Of a DNA stretch of 64,000 nt, positions 25,577 to 33,663 are shown piece by piece (position 1 is the stretch's first letter; each line of letters opens with the position of its first letter). Position numbers and translations under genes: made by a program. The DNA lies in the NCBI RefSeq assembly GCF_900176535.1, contig NZ_FWXT01000003.1:1-64000 (forward strand). Direction: 5' to 3'. This DNA comes from Pedobacter africanus. GTDB taxonomy: Bacteria; Bacteroidota; Bacteroidia; Sphingobacteriales; Sphingobacteriaceae. The notes beneath the pieces are model-generated. The model saw only the letters and a list, made by a program, of their open reading frames with translations. It made no database searches and was not told the origin of the DNA.

Positions 25577-26395
25577 ATGAAAACCAAAAAAGCCAAGGCA
25601 CAAAAAGAAGCAGCACAAAAATCTGCGAAGAAGCAATTGGAGAAAAGTTTAACAGAAAAGATCATGGAAACTGTTAAAAATTTAGGACAGGACGCAGAGA
25701 AGATAGGAGAGGATATTGCTATAGTAAGTAAGTTTGTTGCCAAGAAGTTGAGTAAGAAGTTTAAAAGCGTTAAAGCTGCAGTTAACGATAAGATAGATGA
25801 GGCCAAGACAGCAAATAAAAAGAGTGTAAAAAAAGCAGAAAAGAAAGTTGCATCGGTTAAAAAAGTAGTGGCTAAGGATGCGAAGAAAGCACAAAAAACT
25901 GTAAAAGCTGCGGTAGCCAAAGTTAAACCCGTAGTCCAAAGTGTTAAGGTTGCGGCCATTGCCACAGAAGAGAAAGCGGCCAGCGCCATTGCAAAACCGG
26001 TAGCCAAAGTAGCAGCCAAAGCTAAAACAGCGGTCTCTGCAGTGGCAGCAAAAGCTGCAACAGTTAAAAAAGAAGTCAGCGATGCGGTGAAAGCCCCGGT
26101 TAAGCCTGCAGCCAAACCCCTTGCAAAAGCACCTGTTAAAAAAGCAGTAACAGCAGCAAAACCAGCAGTTAAAGCAGCAGCCAAGCCAGCTGTAGCTAAA
26201 TCAGCTGCAACAAAAGCACCTGTTAAAAAAGCAAGTCCGGCGGTGAGCAAACCTGCAGCTGCTAAGCCATCAGCCGCTTCGGCACCGGCAGCAAAACCTG
26301 CTCCTGAAAAAGCATCCGCACCAGCGGCCACTGTTCCTGCTTCCAATGGAGCCGTTGCAGCAGCTCCAGCAAAGACTGAAGCAGAAAAGAAATAG
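25577..26395 (+). CDS. Histone H1-like Lys/Ala/Pro-rich protein
   Basis: The 272-residue basic protein is made almost wholly of Lys, Ala, Val and Pro. Residues 1-65 form a more complex helical start (KQLEKSLTEKIMETVKNLGQ, then VAKKLSKKFKSVKAAV). The rest consists of irregular repeats such as KKVASVKKVVAKDAKKAQK and later APVKKA and AKPA units, ending in an uncharged Ala/Pro-rich tail. This is the composition of eukaryote-like H1 proteins found in several bacteria (Hc1/Hc2, AlgP type), so a DNA- or RNA-binding nucleoid role is plausible but unproven. The opposite strand is also open over nearly the full length, an artefact of GCN/AAA-rich codons. A strong terminator follows at 26470. Confidence 0.8.
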   Translation: MKTKKAKAQKEAAQKSAKKQLEKSLTEKIMETVKNLGQDAEKIGEDIAIVSKFVAKKLSKKFKSVKAAVNDKIDEAKTANKKSVKKAEKKVASVKKVVAKDAKKAQKTVKAAVAKVKPVVQSVKVAAIATEEKAASAIAKPVAKVAAKAKTAVSAVAAKAATVKKEVSDAVKAPVKPAAKPLAKAPVKKAVTAAKPAVKAAAKPAVAKSAATKAPVKKASPAVSKPAAAKPSAASAPAAKPAPEKASAPAATVPASNGAVAAAPAKTEAEKK

Positions 26396-26469
26396 CAGAT
26401 GTTAGTTAAGAATTGCATAATTACTTGATAATTAACAATTACTTAACAATAGAATTCGCAGTTTTGAGC

Positions 26470-26496
26470 ATCCCTGTTTTTAACAGGGATTTTTTT
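26470..26496 (+). terminator. Intrinsic terminator between the histone-like gene and ppk1
   Basis: Stem ATCCCTGTT/AACAGGGAT (26470-26478 with 26482-26490) with a TTT loop and a seven-T run. It ends only 10 bp before the ppk1 ATG, so any promoter for ppk1 upstream of it would have to be read through the hairpin. Confidence 0.85.
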
Positions 26497-26506
26497 GATT
26501 TTTTAA

Positions 26507-28570
26507 ATGACGAAGAAGAAGGCTCCATTTCTAAACAGAGAGATTAGTTGGTTGTATTTTAATGAGCGCGTTTTACAGGAAGCAGCGGATGAAACCGTTC
26601 CTCTGATAGAGCGTATAAAATTCTTGTCTATTTTTTCTTCTAATCTGGAAGAGTTTTACCGGGTAAGGGTGGCTACTTTGAGCAGGCTGAGCAATCTGAA
26701 TGATAAGTCGAAAGCGCTATTGGGCTTCAACCCAAAAAAGATCTTAAATGAAATCAAAAACATTGTTGTAAAACAGGAACGGAAATTTGAGCAGTTGTTT
26801 AAAGCCACGCTGATTAATGAGCTTGCCCAAAACCGCATCTTTATTTTAAACGATACCCAGTTAAACGTTTCCAGGGGAGAGTTTGTCAGAAACCATTTCA
26901 GGGATAGGATTTTGTCTAACCTGGTGCCCATTATGATTGATCTGGATACGCCCTTTCCGGAGCTTAAGGATCGTTACCTGTATTTTTTTGTACGCATGTC
27001 CAAAACATCCGGGGGTAAAACAAAGAGTGAAAAATATGCGCTGGTAGAGCTTCCACCCGATCTTCCCCGTTTCCTGGTCCTGCCTGAAACCAATGGGCTA
27101 AAGTTTATCATCCTTGCAGAAGATATCATTAAATATTGTATGGACGATATTTTTTATGTTTTCAATTATGATAACCTGGATGCCTTTTCCATACAGCTTA
27201 CCCGGGATGCCGAGTTGGATATCGATAAAAACATCAGTGATAAGTTTATTGAAGAGCTGAAGGCCAGTCTGGACAAACGCAAAAAAGGAAAGCCGATGCG
27301 TTTGCTGTACGATACGGAAATGCCTTTTGAAATGCTTACCGTGCTGATCAGTAAAATGAAAATAGAGGCCGAGGGCCTTATTCCGGGAAACAGGTACCAT
27401 CGTTTTGGTGATTTTATAGCTTTTCCGAATGTGGGGAGCAAAGACCTGGAATACAAACCGAATGTACCCCTTAAAGTGCATGGATTGCACCGTACTGAAA
27501 GTATTTTTAATAAGCTACAGGGTAAGGATTACCTGATCAATTTGCCCTACCAGTCGTACGACTACATTATCCTTTTCCTGCGAGAGGCGGCCATCGATCC
27601 TAAAGTAACCGAGATCAATATTACCCTTTATCGGCTTGCCGAAAATTCGAGGGTCATCAATGCCCTGATCAATGCGGCCAAGAATGGCAAAACAGTAAAC
27701 TGTCTGGTTGAATTAAAGGCCAGGTTTGATGAACAGGCCAATATATTCTGGACCAACCGTTTGCAGGAAGAGGGAGTAAACGTAAACTACGGACTTACAG
27801 ATTACAAAGTGCATTCTAAAATATGCCTGGTGAAAAGGATGGAAAAAGGCAGGGCGGTATATTATGCAAACCTGGCCACGGGGAATTTTAATGAAAAGAC
27901 CGCCAAACTTTATTGCGACCACAGTATTTTTACTTCCAGAAAAGAAATTACCACAGATCTGATCAAGCTCTTTAAGGCGCTGAATAAAAAAACAGTCACC
28001 AAAGATTTTAAACATCTGATCGTTTCCCCTCTGGAATCGAGAAGTAGGTTCTATCACCTGGTTGACCGGGAAATTAAGATAGCCAGGCAGGGCAAGCCTG
28101 CATACATGATCCTGAAAGTCAATAGTCTGGCCGATGAGGGCATAGTGGAAAAATTATACGAGGCCAGTAATGCAGGGGTTAAGGTAAAGTTAATTGTTCG
28201 TGGCATCTGCACGCTTGTACCTGGCGTGCCCGATTTCAGCGCGAACATTACGGTGATCAGTATCATTGATAAATTCCTGGAACATGCCAGGGTATTTATT
28301 TTCGGAAATAACGGCAAGGAAGAGATGTTTTTGTCTTCAGCCGATCTGATGAGCCGGAATTTTGAACATAGGGTGGAGGTAGGCTTCCCGGTGCTGGATG
28401 AAGAGGTGAAACAGGAGATCAGGGATATCATAGAGTTTCAGCTGCAGGACAACGTTAAGGCGAGGGACATTACCCGTCTGAACAACAATAAATACCATAA
28501 AAACAATTTAAAAACGAAAATTAGGGCGCAGGTGCAGACCTATAATTACTTAAAAAACAAACATCAATAA
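26507..28570 (+). CDS. ppk1: Polyphosphate kinase 1
   Basis: Makes inorganic polyphosphate from ATP, reversibly. The 687-residue length is usual for PPK1. The family N-terminus FLNREISWLYFNERVLQEA is present, then the head domain, then two phospholipase-D-like catalytic domains. The autophosphorylated His is predicted as His436 in YKVHSKICLVKR. The second catalytic His lies in FLEHARVFIFGN near residue 590. ppx follows 5 bp downstream, giving a synthesis/degradation pair as in many bacteria. The start is fixed by the conserved N-terminus, yet it lies 10 bp after a terminator hairpin. Confidence 0.96.
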   Translation: MTKKKAPFLNREISWLYFNERVLQEAADETVPLIERIKFLSIFSSNLEEFYRVRVATLSRLSNLNDKSKALLGFNPKKILNEIKNIVVKQERKFEQLFKATLINELAQNRIFILNDTQLNVSRGEFVRNHFRDRILSNLVPIMIDLDTPFPELKDRYLYFFVRMSKTSGGKTKSEKYALVELPPDLPRFLVLPETNGLKFIILAEDIIKYCMDDIFYVFNYDNLDAFSIQLTRDAELDIDKNISDKFIEELKASLDKRKKGKPMRLLYDTEMPFEMLTVLISKMKIEAEGLIPGNRYHRFGDFIAFPNVGSKDLEYKPNVPLKVHGLHRTESIFNKLQGKDYLINLPYQSYDYIILFLREAAIDPKVTEINITLYRLAENSRVINALINAAKNGKTVNCLVELKARFDEQANIFWTNRLQEEGVNVNYGLTDYKVHSKICLVKRMEKGRAVYYANLATGNFNEKTAKLYCDHSIFTSRKEITTDLIKLFKALNKKTVTKDFKHLIVSPLESRSRFYHLVDREIKIARQGKPAYMILKVNSLADEGIVEKLYEASNAGVKVKLIVRGICTLVPGVPDFSANITVISIIDKFLEHARVFIFGNNGKEEMFLSSADLMSRNFEHRVEVGFPVLDEEVKQEIRDIIEFQLQDNVKARDITRLNNNKYHKNNLKTKIRAQVQTYNYLKNKHQ

Positions 28571-28575
28571 AGCCA

Positions 28576-29466
28576 ATGCTAAGATATGCTGCCATAGATA
28601 TAGGTTCAAATGCCGTCAGGTTATTAATTGCTGATATTTCCAAAACTGAGAACGGTTATGGATTTAAGAAAAACACCCTGGTAAGGGTTCCGCTGCGTTT
28701 GGGGGATGATGCTTTTCTTGACCATCGCATATCAGACCGTAAGGTTGAGGAATTGCTGAAAACCATGACGGCCTTTAAAAACCTGATGGAGGTATATCAT
28801 GTATCTGCGTACCTGGCCTGCGCTACTTCTGCCATGCGTGAGGCACAGAATGGAGCAGAGATCATTAAAAAGATCAAAAAGCTAACAGATGTAGACCTGG
28901 AAATCATAGAAGGGCAGCGCGAAGCCAATATCATCTATGCCAATCATATTGAAGAAAACCTGGACATTAAAAAAAGCTATCTGTATATTGATGTAGGTGG
29001 GGGAAGTACAGAACTTTCTGTTTTTGTAAACCGGGTTCCGGTAGCCTCTAAGTCATTTGATATCGGTACTATCCGTATACTGGACAACCAGGATAAAGAG
29101 GAAACCTGGGAGGAAATGAAGAGCTGGGTTAAGGAGCATACGAAATCGCTCAAAAACCTGGCGGGTATAGGCACAGGCGGTAACATCAATAAGCTGTTCC
29201 GCATGTCGGACGAAAAGGAAGGCATGCCGCTTACCTTTCTCAAACTGAAAGCACTTTACAATCAGCTGAATTCGCATTCACTTAAAGAACGGATCAGTGT
29301 ATTTGGCTTAAACCCCGACCGGGCCGACGTAATTATCCCCGCTTGTGAGATCTACATCACCTTGTTGAAATGGACAGGCATCAAACAGATTTATGTGCCA
29401 AAGGTTGGTCTGGTAGACGGCATCATCAGCCTGCTGATCGAAGAGAACCTGGTAAACGCAGATTAG
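28576..29466 (+). CDS. ppx: Exopolyphosphatase (Ppx/GppA family, short form)
   Basis: The 296-residue ASKHA-fold phosphatase has phosphate-1 loop AAIDIGSNAVRLLIAD at residue 4, phosphate-2 motif YIDVGGGSTELSVF near residue 135, and the later GIGTGGNINKL motif. It has only the two ASKHA subdomains and lacks the C-terminal HD-like extension of E. coli Ppx (about 510 residues). The short form is common. Its start is 5 bp after ppk1, and the last 4 bp overlap the convergent phosphopantetheinyl-transferase gene. Confidence 0.92.
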   Translation: MLRYAAIDIGSNAVRLLIADISKTENGYGFKKNTLVRVPLRLGDDAFLDHRISDRKVEELLKTMTAFKNLMEVYHVSAYLACATSAMREAQNGAEIIKKIKKLTDVDLEIIEGQREANIIYANHIEENLDIKKSYLYIDVGGGSTELSVFVNRVPVASKSFDIGTIRILDNQDKEETWEEMKSWVKEHTKSLKNLAGIGTGGNINKLFRMSDEKEGMPLTFLKLKALYNQLNSHSLKERISVFGLNPDRADVIIPACEIYITLLKWTGIKQIYVPKVGLVDGIISLLIEENLVNAD

Positions 29467-29933
29467 GGATAGATAAGTGCCAGGTAATTGCCGTGATGGC
29501 TTACACAGGCAGGATTGGTGTTTTTATAGTCGATATTTGAGGGGTCATAAGGCTTAATCCGGACGCTGGCTTTCTTAATAGCTGTCTTGTGCTGTGCCGC
29601 TATCGTATGAATGTAATTTTCATGGATACTACTTGCTGTAAAATAGGTCCGGTCGTCGTAGCTTACTTTTCCGGTAGCAGTTTCGGATAGCAGAACAAGG
29701 TTGCAGCAGGCAATGCTGGCCGGTGTGAAGGTTCTGATTTTAGTTTCCCGGCTATGCACTTTATAAGCAGACTCTTTCATGGTCCAAAGCAGCCATACCA
29801 TGAGCTCAGGATCTGCTGCCGTACTGATCAGAAGGGCTTCGTCTGTAGTAAAAATCTTTTCAAGATAGCCCTTTCTTTGCCAGTTGCTTTCCTTTCTGGC
29901 CCGGTCTAAATCTACGATGTCGTTACCTATCAA
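29463..29933 (-). CDS. 4'-phosphopantetheinyl transferase of the type III PKS cluster
   Basis: Transfers the phosphopantetheine arm of CoA to a Ser of an acyl carrier protein. At 156 residues it is the size of an AcpS-type or half-Sfp enzyme. Mg-ligand motifs are visible: GNDIVDLD (Asp5) at the N-terminus and W50-TM-K53-E54-SAY-K58, matching the WxxKEAxxK signature. It is the last gene of the seven-gene minus-strand cluster. Its ATG overlaps the end of the ACP gene by 11 bp, so its natural substrate is very probably that ACP. Confidence 0.85.
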   Translation of the reverse strand: MIGNDIVDLDRARKESNWQRKGYLEKIFTTDEALLISTAADPELMVWLLWTMKESAYKVHSRETKIRTFTPASIACCNLVLLSETATGKVSYDDRTYFTASSIHENYIHTIAAQHKTAIKKASVRIKPYDPSNIDYKNTNPACVSHHGNYLALIYP

Positions 29934-30183
29934 GTGCTTTCAGTTTAGCCTCAATAATTTCCAGGGTTGCTGTTACATTCAGCATGCGTGCCATTTCAAG
30001 GTTATCGATCTCGATATCGAATTCCTCTTCCACATCCAGCACTACATCTACGAGGTTGGCAGAATTGATTTTAAGGTCTTTAATAAAATCGGTATCGGGG
30101 CCAATGTTTGCCAGAGCGGCTGCATCATGGGTGTAAGGCGCAACAATAGCTTTAAGCCTTACGATGAGTTCTTCTCTCTCCAT
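29923..30183 (-). CDS. Dedicated acyl carrier protein of the type III PKS cluster
   Basis: The 86-residue acidic four-helix carrier protein has the modification site predicted as Ser41 in LKINSANLVDVVL. The canonical 'DSL' around the Ser is replaced by Asn-Ser-Ala. The downstream helix VVLDVEEEFDIEI is the normal ACP recognition helix. The change, and the PPTase gene overlapping its 3' end, suggest a specialised carrier insulated from the housekeeping ACP. Starts 2 bp after the ketosynthase stop. Confidence 0.85.
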   Translation of the reverse strand: MEREELIVRLKAIVAPYTHDAAALANIGPDTDFIKDLKINSANLVDVVLDVEEEFDIEIDNLEMARMLNVTATLEIIEAKLKALDR

Positions 30184-30185
30184 TT

Positions 30186-31454
30186 TTAGTACTTTTTAAA
30201 GATGATACAAGCGTTTACATCACCAAACCCGAAGCTTGCCTTAGCTAATATATCAATGTTTTTGTAAAGAATTTGCTGCGGCACCTTATTTTTATCTATT
30301 AAAGCGGTGATTTCTGGATGCAGGTCTTCACAGTTAACGGAGGGGAAAATAAAACCCTGTTGTAATTGTAATACTGAAGCCAGACATTCTATACTTCCTG
30401 AAGCACTCAGGCAATGTCCTGTCATGGCTTTCAGACTATTGATGTAAGGGAAATCGCTACCTTTCCTGTTCAGTGCAATGCACCAGTTCTGTATTTCCAG
30501 TGCATCTTTTGCTGTGGCGGTTAAATGCCCGTTAATGGCATCAACATCATTGGCATGGATGCCCGCGTTTTGAATGGCAGTTTGTATGCAGCGCTGTACG
30601 GCCAGGCTGTTGGGGGCGGTCATACTACCAGTACCTCTTTGCCCTCCTGAGTTGATGTTGCCACCCAGTATTTCTGCATAAATAAAAGCGTCCCTTTCCA
30701 ATGCACTTTCCAGGCTTTCCAGTAGCAGGGCTGCCGCACCACTGCCAGGTACAAAGCCACTGGCACTGGCACTCATGGGCCTGGACCCATTTTCGGGATC
30801 CTGGTTGTGCTTAAAAGTGCAAACCTTCATGGCATCAAAACCGGCCCATATATAGGGGCCGCTATCGCTTGTACTGCCTGCAAGCATCCTTGTCGCCTGC
30901 CCGCTTTTGATGCGCTCATAAGCCATTATAATGCTTTCCGTGCCCGTTGTACATGCGGAAGAATTGCTGCTCACCTGATTGCCCAGTCCGAGTTTTCCGC
31001 CCAGCCAGGCACTGATGCCGCTGGCCATGGTTTGTGCTACTACACTGCTGCCCAGCTTGCGCACCTGCAGGTCATCCACTTTGTAGATGGATTCCCTGAA
31101 TTTATCGATACCAGAGGTGCCCATACCAAATATAGTCCCGCTTTCCCAGTCAGGTTCTTCGTTATTTTCTATGGGCAGTTTGGCATCTGCCCAGGCATCC
31201 ATACCGGCAATAGTGCCATACAGGATGCCAGTACTGTTAAAGTTTTTAAGTTCCAGATCGGTCATGTACCTTGCTATCAGCGCTTGGGGTAATTCAGGTT
31301 TTCCTGCAATCTGGCAGGAGAACTGTAGTCGCTCCAGTTCCGGATCGTGCCTGATGCCAGAGGTACCATTTTTAATGGCTTCGGTAAATGCGGTTAAGGA
31401 AACCCCATTTGGTGCAACAACACCCAAGCCGGTTATGACCACACGTTTAGCCAT
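30186..31454 (-). CDS. Beta-ketoacyl-ACP synthase-like ketosynthase of the type III PKS cluster
   Basis: The 422-residue thiolase-fold KAS has a complete catalytic set: Cys168 in NSSACTTG, His310 in NGHLTATAKD, Lys342 and His347 in LKAMTGHCLSASGS. The His310 motif departs from FabF's NAHATST (NGHLTAT). The flanking insertions differ from fabF at 487, so this is a divergent paralogue rather than a duplicate. Likely role: elongates the acyl-ACP starter on the cluster's ACP. It overlaps the dehydratase gene by 8 bp and is followed 2 bp later by the ACP gene. Confidence 0.88.
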   Translation of the reverse strand: MAKRVVITGLGVVAPNGVSLTAFTEAIKNGTSGIRHDPELERLQFSCQIAGKPELPQALIARYMTDLELKNFNSTGILYGTIAGMDAWADAKLPIENNEEPDWESGTIFGMGTSGIDKFRESIYKVDDLQVRKLGSSVVAQTMASGISAWLGGKLGLGNQVSSNSSACTTGTESIIMAYERIKSGQATRMLAGSTSDSGPYIWAGFDAMKVCTFKHNQDPENGSRPMSASASGFVPGSGAAALLLESLESALERDAFIYAEILGGNINSGGQRGTGSMTAPNSLAVQRCIQTAIQNAGIHANDVDAINGHLTATAKDALEIQNWCIALNRKGSDFPYINSLKAMTGHCLSASGSIECLASVLQLQQGFIFPSVNCEDLHPEITALIDKNKVPQQILYKNIDILAKASFGFGDVNACIIFKKY

Positions 31455-31893
31455 TCATCCTGGTGGTTACCATGCCGGCTATGGTCCCTTTACAAACCAC
31501 TTCGCCGGCAGCATTGGTCATTTGTACGGTACAGTTTAGCTTTTTAAAGCGGAAGTATACTTTCTGGGCAGTTACGGTTACTTTTTCTCCGGGAAAAACC
31601 GGCTTCATGAAATCAATGGCGGTAGAGGTCAGCATGACATGCCCCGGCAATCCACCTTCTGCAGTTCCGGATAAGTACGTACCAAGACAAACCAGGCCAA
31701 TCTGCGCCATCGTTTCGGTTAAAATCACTCCGGGCGTAACAGGGTTGTCTTTAAAGTGGCCTTTATAAAAATCAAGCCCTGCGTCAAATGTATAGGAACC
31801 CTTAACGTCATTCTCGTCAATTTCTTCCAGCTCGTCTACAAATAAAAAGGGTTTGGAATAGGGCAGGTGTGCTAAAATCTCTTGTTTGTTCAT
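31447..31893 (-). CDS. FabZ-like 3-hydroxyacyl-ACP dehydratase of the type III PKS cluster
   Basis: The 148-residue hot-dog-fold dehydratase has catalytic His46 and Glu60 in GHFKDNPVTPGVILTETMAQ, with the 14-residue spacing seen in FabZ (His54/Glu68 in E. coli). It is expected to remove water from 3-hydroxyacyl-ACP in fatty-acyl chain building. Start is 7 bp after the PKS stop, and its end overlaps the ketosynthase start by 8 bp. No ketoreductase or enoyl reductase is in the cluster, so those steps would be borrowed from primary metabolism, or the double bonds retained. Confidence 0.88.
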   Translation of the reverse strand: MNKQEILAHLPYSKPFLFVDELEEIDENDVKGSYTFDAGLDFYKGHFKDNPVTPGVILTETMAQIGLVCLGTYLSGTAEGGLPGHVMLTSTAIDFMKPVFPGEKVTVTAQKVYFRFKKLNCTVQMTNAAGEVVCKGTIAGMVTTRMNG

Positions 31894-31900
31894 GTTTTTT

Positions 31901-32953
31901 TTACCATTTTAATAATATTCTTTGCGCCGAAAAGCCCGGGCCAAAGCTGAGCATCAGGCCAGTGTCACCAGTCTTTGCTGCTCCAAGCATATATCTTTCC
32001 AATACATACAATACTGTGGCGCTCGACATATTTCCGTATTCGCGTAAAATATTTTTAGTCTCGTTTATATTTTTGCCTAATTTACCAAATAAGGCTTCAA
32101 CTGTCTGAATAATTTTCTTTCCTCCCGGATGAAATATCAGGTGGTCAATGTTTTCTATTTTTAAATTATTTTTTGCCAGAAAGGGATGAATGATATCCGG
32201 GAAATGTTTTTCAATGTTTTCAGGGACGGTGACGTCCAGCACCATTTTTAAACCCGTATGGCTAAGGTCGAAACCCATCATTTGTGTGGCATTGTAAAAA
32301 TGGTACATTTCATCGTCAATAATTTCAGGGCCGTTTTCATTTTCATGTGAAGACAGCAATACGCAGGCCGCCCCATCGCCAAAAATTGCAGCGCTTACAA
32401 TATTGGCCATAGAAAAATCGTTCAGCTGGAAGGTAGCAGTGGGCGACTCGATTGCAATTACAGCAGCCCGGCTGCCTGGATTGGCTTTTAAGAAATTCCT
32501 TGCGTAAATGATTCCGGAAACCCCGGCTGCACAGCCCATTTCAGTTACGGGCAGGCGCACAATGTCTTGTTTTAGCTTAAGTTCATTGATGAGGTATGCG
32601 TCTATAGAGGGAATCATGATGCCTGTACAACTTACCGTAATGATATAATCCAGGTCTTGGGGCAACCAGCCGGCTTTGTTTAACGCTTGCGCTAAACAAT
32701 TCTTAGCCAGTGCAATCCCTTCCCTGATGTAGATCCGGTTCCTTTCTTCAAAAGGTGTATTGCTGAAAACCTCTTCGGGCGACATGATGGAGTATCGCCT
32801 GTCTACTTCTGCATTTTCAAAGAGCTTCTTTACTTTTCGGATGAAACGCTGGTCCTGCCCTACAAGCCAGCCCTCCAGAAAAGGCAGGATCTCTGCTGTT
32901 GTCCTGGAGTATTGTGGGCTCAGGCAGCTCACTGTTTTAATTTTTACCTTCAT
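31901..32953 (-). CDS. Type III polyketide synthase (chalcone/stilbene-synthase superfamily)
   Basis: The 350-residue homodimeric thiolase-fold enzyme loads an acyl starter and extends it with malonyl-CoA into a polyketide that cyclises to resorcinol, pyrone or phloroglucinol. The catalytic triad is intact: Cys141 in VTEMGCAAGVSG, His275 in LIFHPGGKK, Asn308 in EYGNMSSATVL. The C-terminal GFGPG loop appears as SFGPGFSAQ. The start at 32953 is fixed by an ATGA overlap with the methyltransferase stop; an upstream in-frame ATG at 32992 would lie inside that gene. Alkylresorcinol/alkylpyrone synthesis from a fatty acyl starter is the best guess, given the adjacent ACP, KAS and dehydratase. Confidence 0.92.
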   Translation of the reverse strand: MKVKIKTVSCLSPQYSRTTAEILPFLEGWLVGQDQRFIRKVKKLFENAEVDRRYSIMSPEEVFSNTPFEERNRIYIREGIALAKNCLAQALNKAGWLPQDLDYIITVSCTGIMIPSIDAYLINELKLKQDIVRLPVTEMGCAAGVSGIIYARNFLKANPGSRAAVIAIESPTATFQLNDFSMANIVSAAIFGDGAACVLLSSHENENGPEIIDDEMYHFYNATQMMGFDLSHTGLKMVLDVTVPENIEKHFPDIIHPFLAKNNLKIENIDHLIFHPGGKKIIQTVEALFGKLGKNINETKNILREYGNMSSATVLYVLERYMLGAAKTGDTGLMLSFGPGFSAQRILLKW

Positions 32954-33660
32954 ATAGTTGCAATTACCCATTGGTAGCGGAAAGCCCAGCACCAGCGGAG
33001 CGTATAATTTTTGAGGTTTAACTGCTTAGAATAGGAAAGCAGTTCCCCTTTTTTAAAACCCCTTAAAATAGATGTCAGCCCGTCATCTCTTGACATTTTA
33101 TTGAGCCTGAACACAAAACAAATGGCACTAAACAAGTAGTAGGCTGCGGCACTTCTGTGCAGGTCGTTAACCACTATGCCCATATTTGCTTTGGTTTTGA
33201 ACACAGCCATCAACTGCAGCAGTTCAGCGTTTTTGAAATGGTGCAGGGTTAATGTACATAGTATAACATCATAAGCCTGGTCTTGTTTAAGTTCCTCAAA
33301 TATATCTGCACAGCGATAGCTGATATTGGCATAGTCTGCAGACAATTTCCGGGCGTAGCCAATGGTAAATGCATTGGCATCTATTCCTGTTAATTTAAAA
33401 TTCAGGTGATTTCTGTTTGCATAGTCAGCCAGGAACCTGAGCATATCGCCATTGCCACAACCTACATCCAGAATGCTTATTTCGCGTTCTATTTTGTGTT
33501 TATTTATCAGTTGTTTAAGTCCGTTCAGGGTTATGTTATTTCCACCTAACAGCTGGTTTATCCCGGCAATTTTATCAAGGGCATCTTTCAGTATTTCTCC
33601 TTCCATGGAAAAATCGTCCATTGTCTCTGCAGCTTCGCTTCTGTTGGTAGTATCTATCAT
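32950..33660 (-). CDS. SAM-dependent methyltransferase of the type III PKS cluster
   Basis: The 236-residue class I methyltransferase has motif I ILDVGCGNGDML near residue 63, an acidic motif II at LTGIDANAFTI, and motif IV around DVILCTLTLHHF. The C-terminal half has a hydrophobic stretch (YLFSAICFVFRL) that could meet a lipid substrate. Its TGA overlaps the PKS start codon (ATGA), a sign of translational coupling. Likely modifies the polyketide ring (C- or O-methylation), but this is inference from context. Confidence 0.85.
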   Translation of the reverse strand: MIDTTNRSEAAETMDDFSMEGEILKDALDKIAGINQLLGGNNITLNGLKQLINKHKIEREISILDVGCGNGDMLRFLADYANRNHLNFKLTGIDANAFTIGYARKLSADYANISYRCADIFEELKQDQAYDVILCTLTLHHFKNAELLQLMAVFKTKANMGIVVNDLHRSAAAYYLFSAICFVFRLNKMSRDDGLTSILRGFKKGELLSYSKQLNLKNYTLRWCWAFRYQWVIATI

Positions 33661-33663
33661 TAT

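Noticed and set aside
25561..26418. A 285-codon open frame on the minus strand across the histone-like gene
   Set aside because: It is the mirror of Lys/Ala-rich codons (AAA, GCN) read backwards, giving a Phe/Ala/Leu/Thr-rich product with no start context. The plus-strand gene explains the region fully.
27468..27481. ACCCCTTAAAG inside ppk1, similar to half of the twin operator
   Set aside because: It lies within coding sequence, lacks the second half of the 16-bp site and is not followed by a -7 box.
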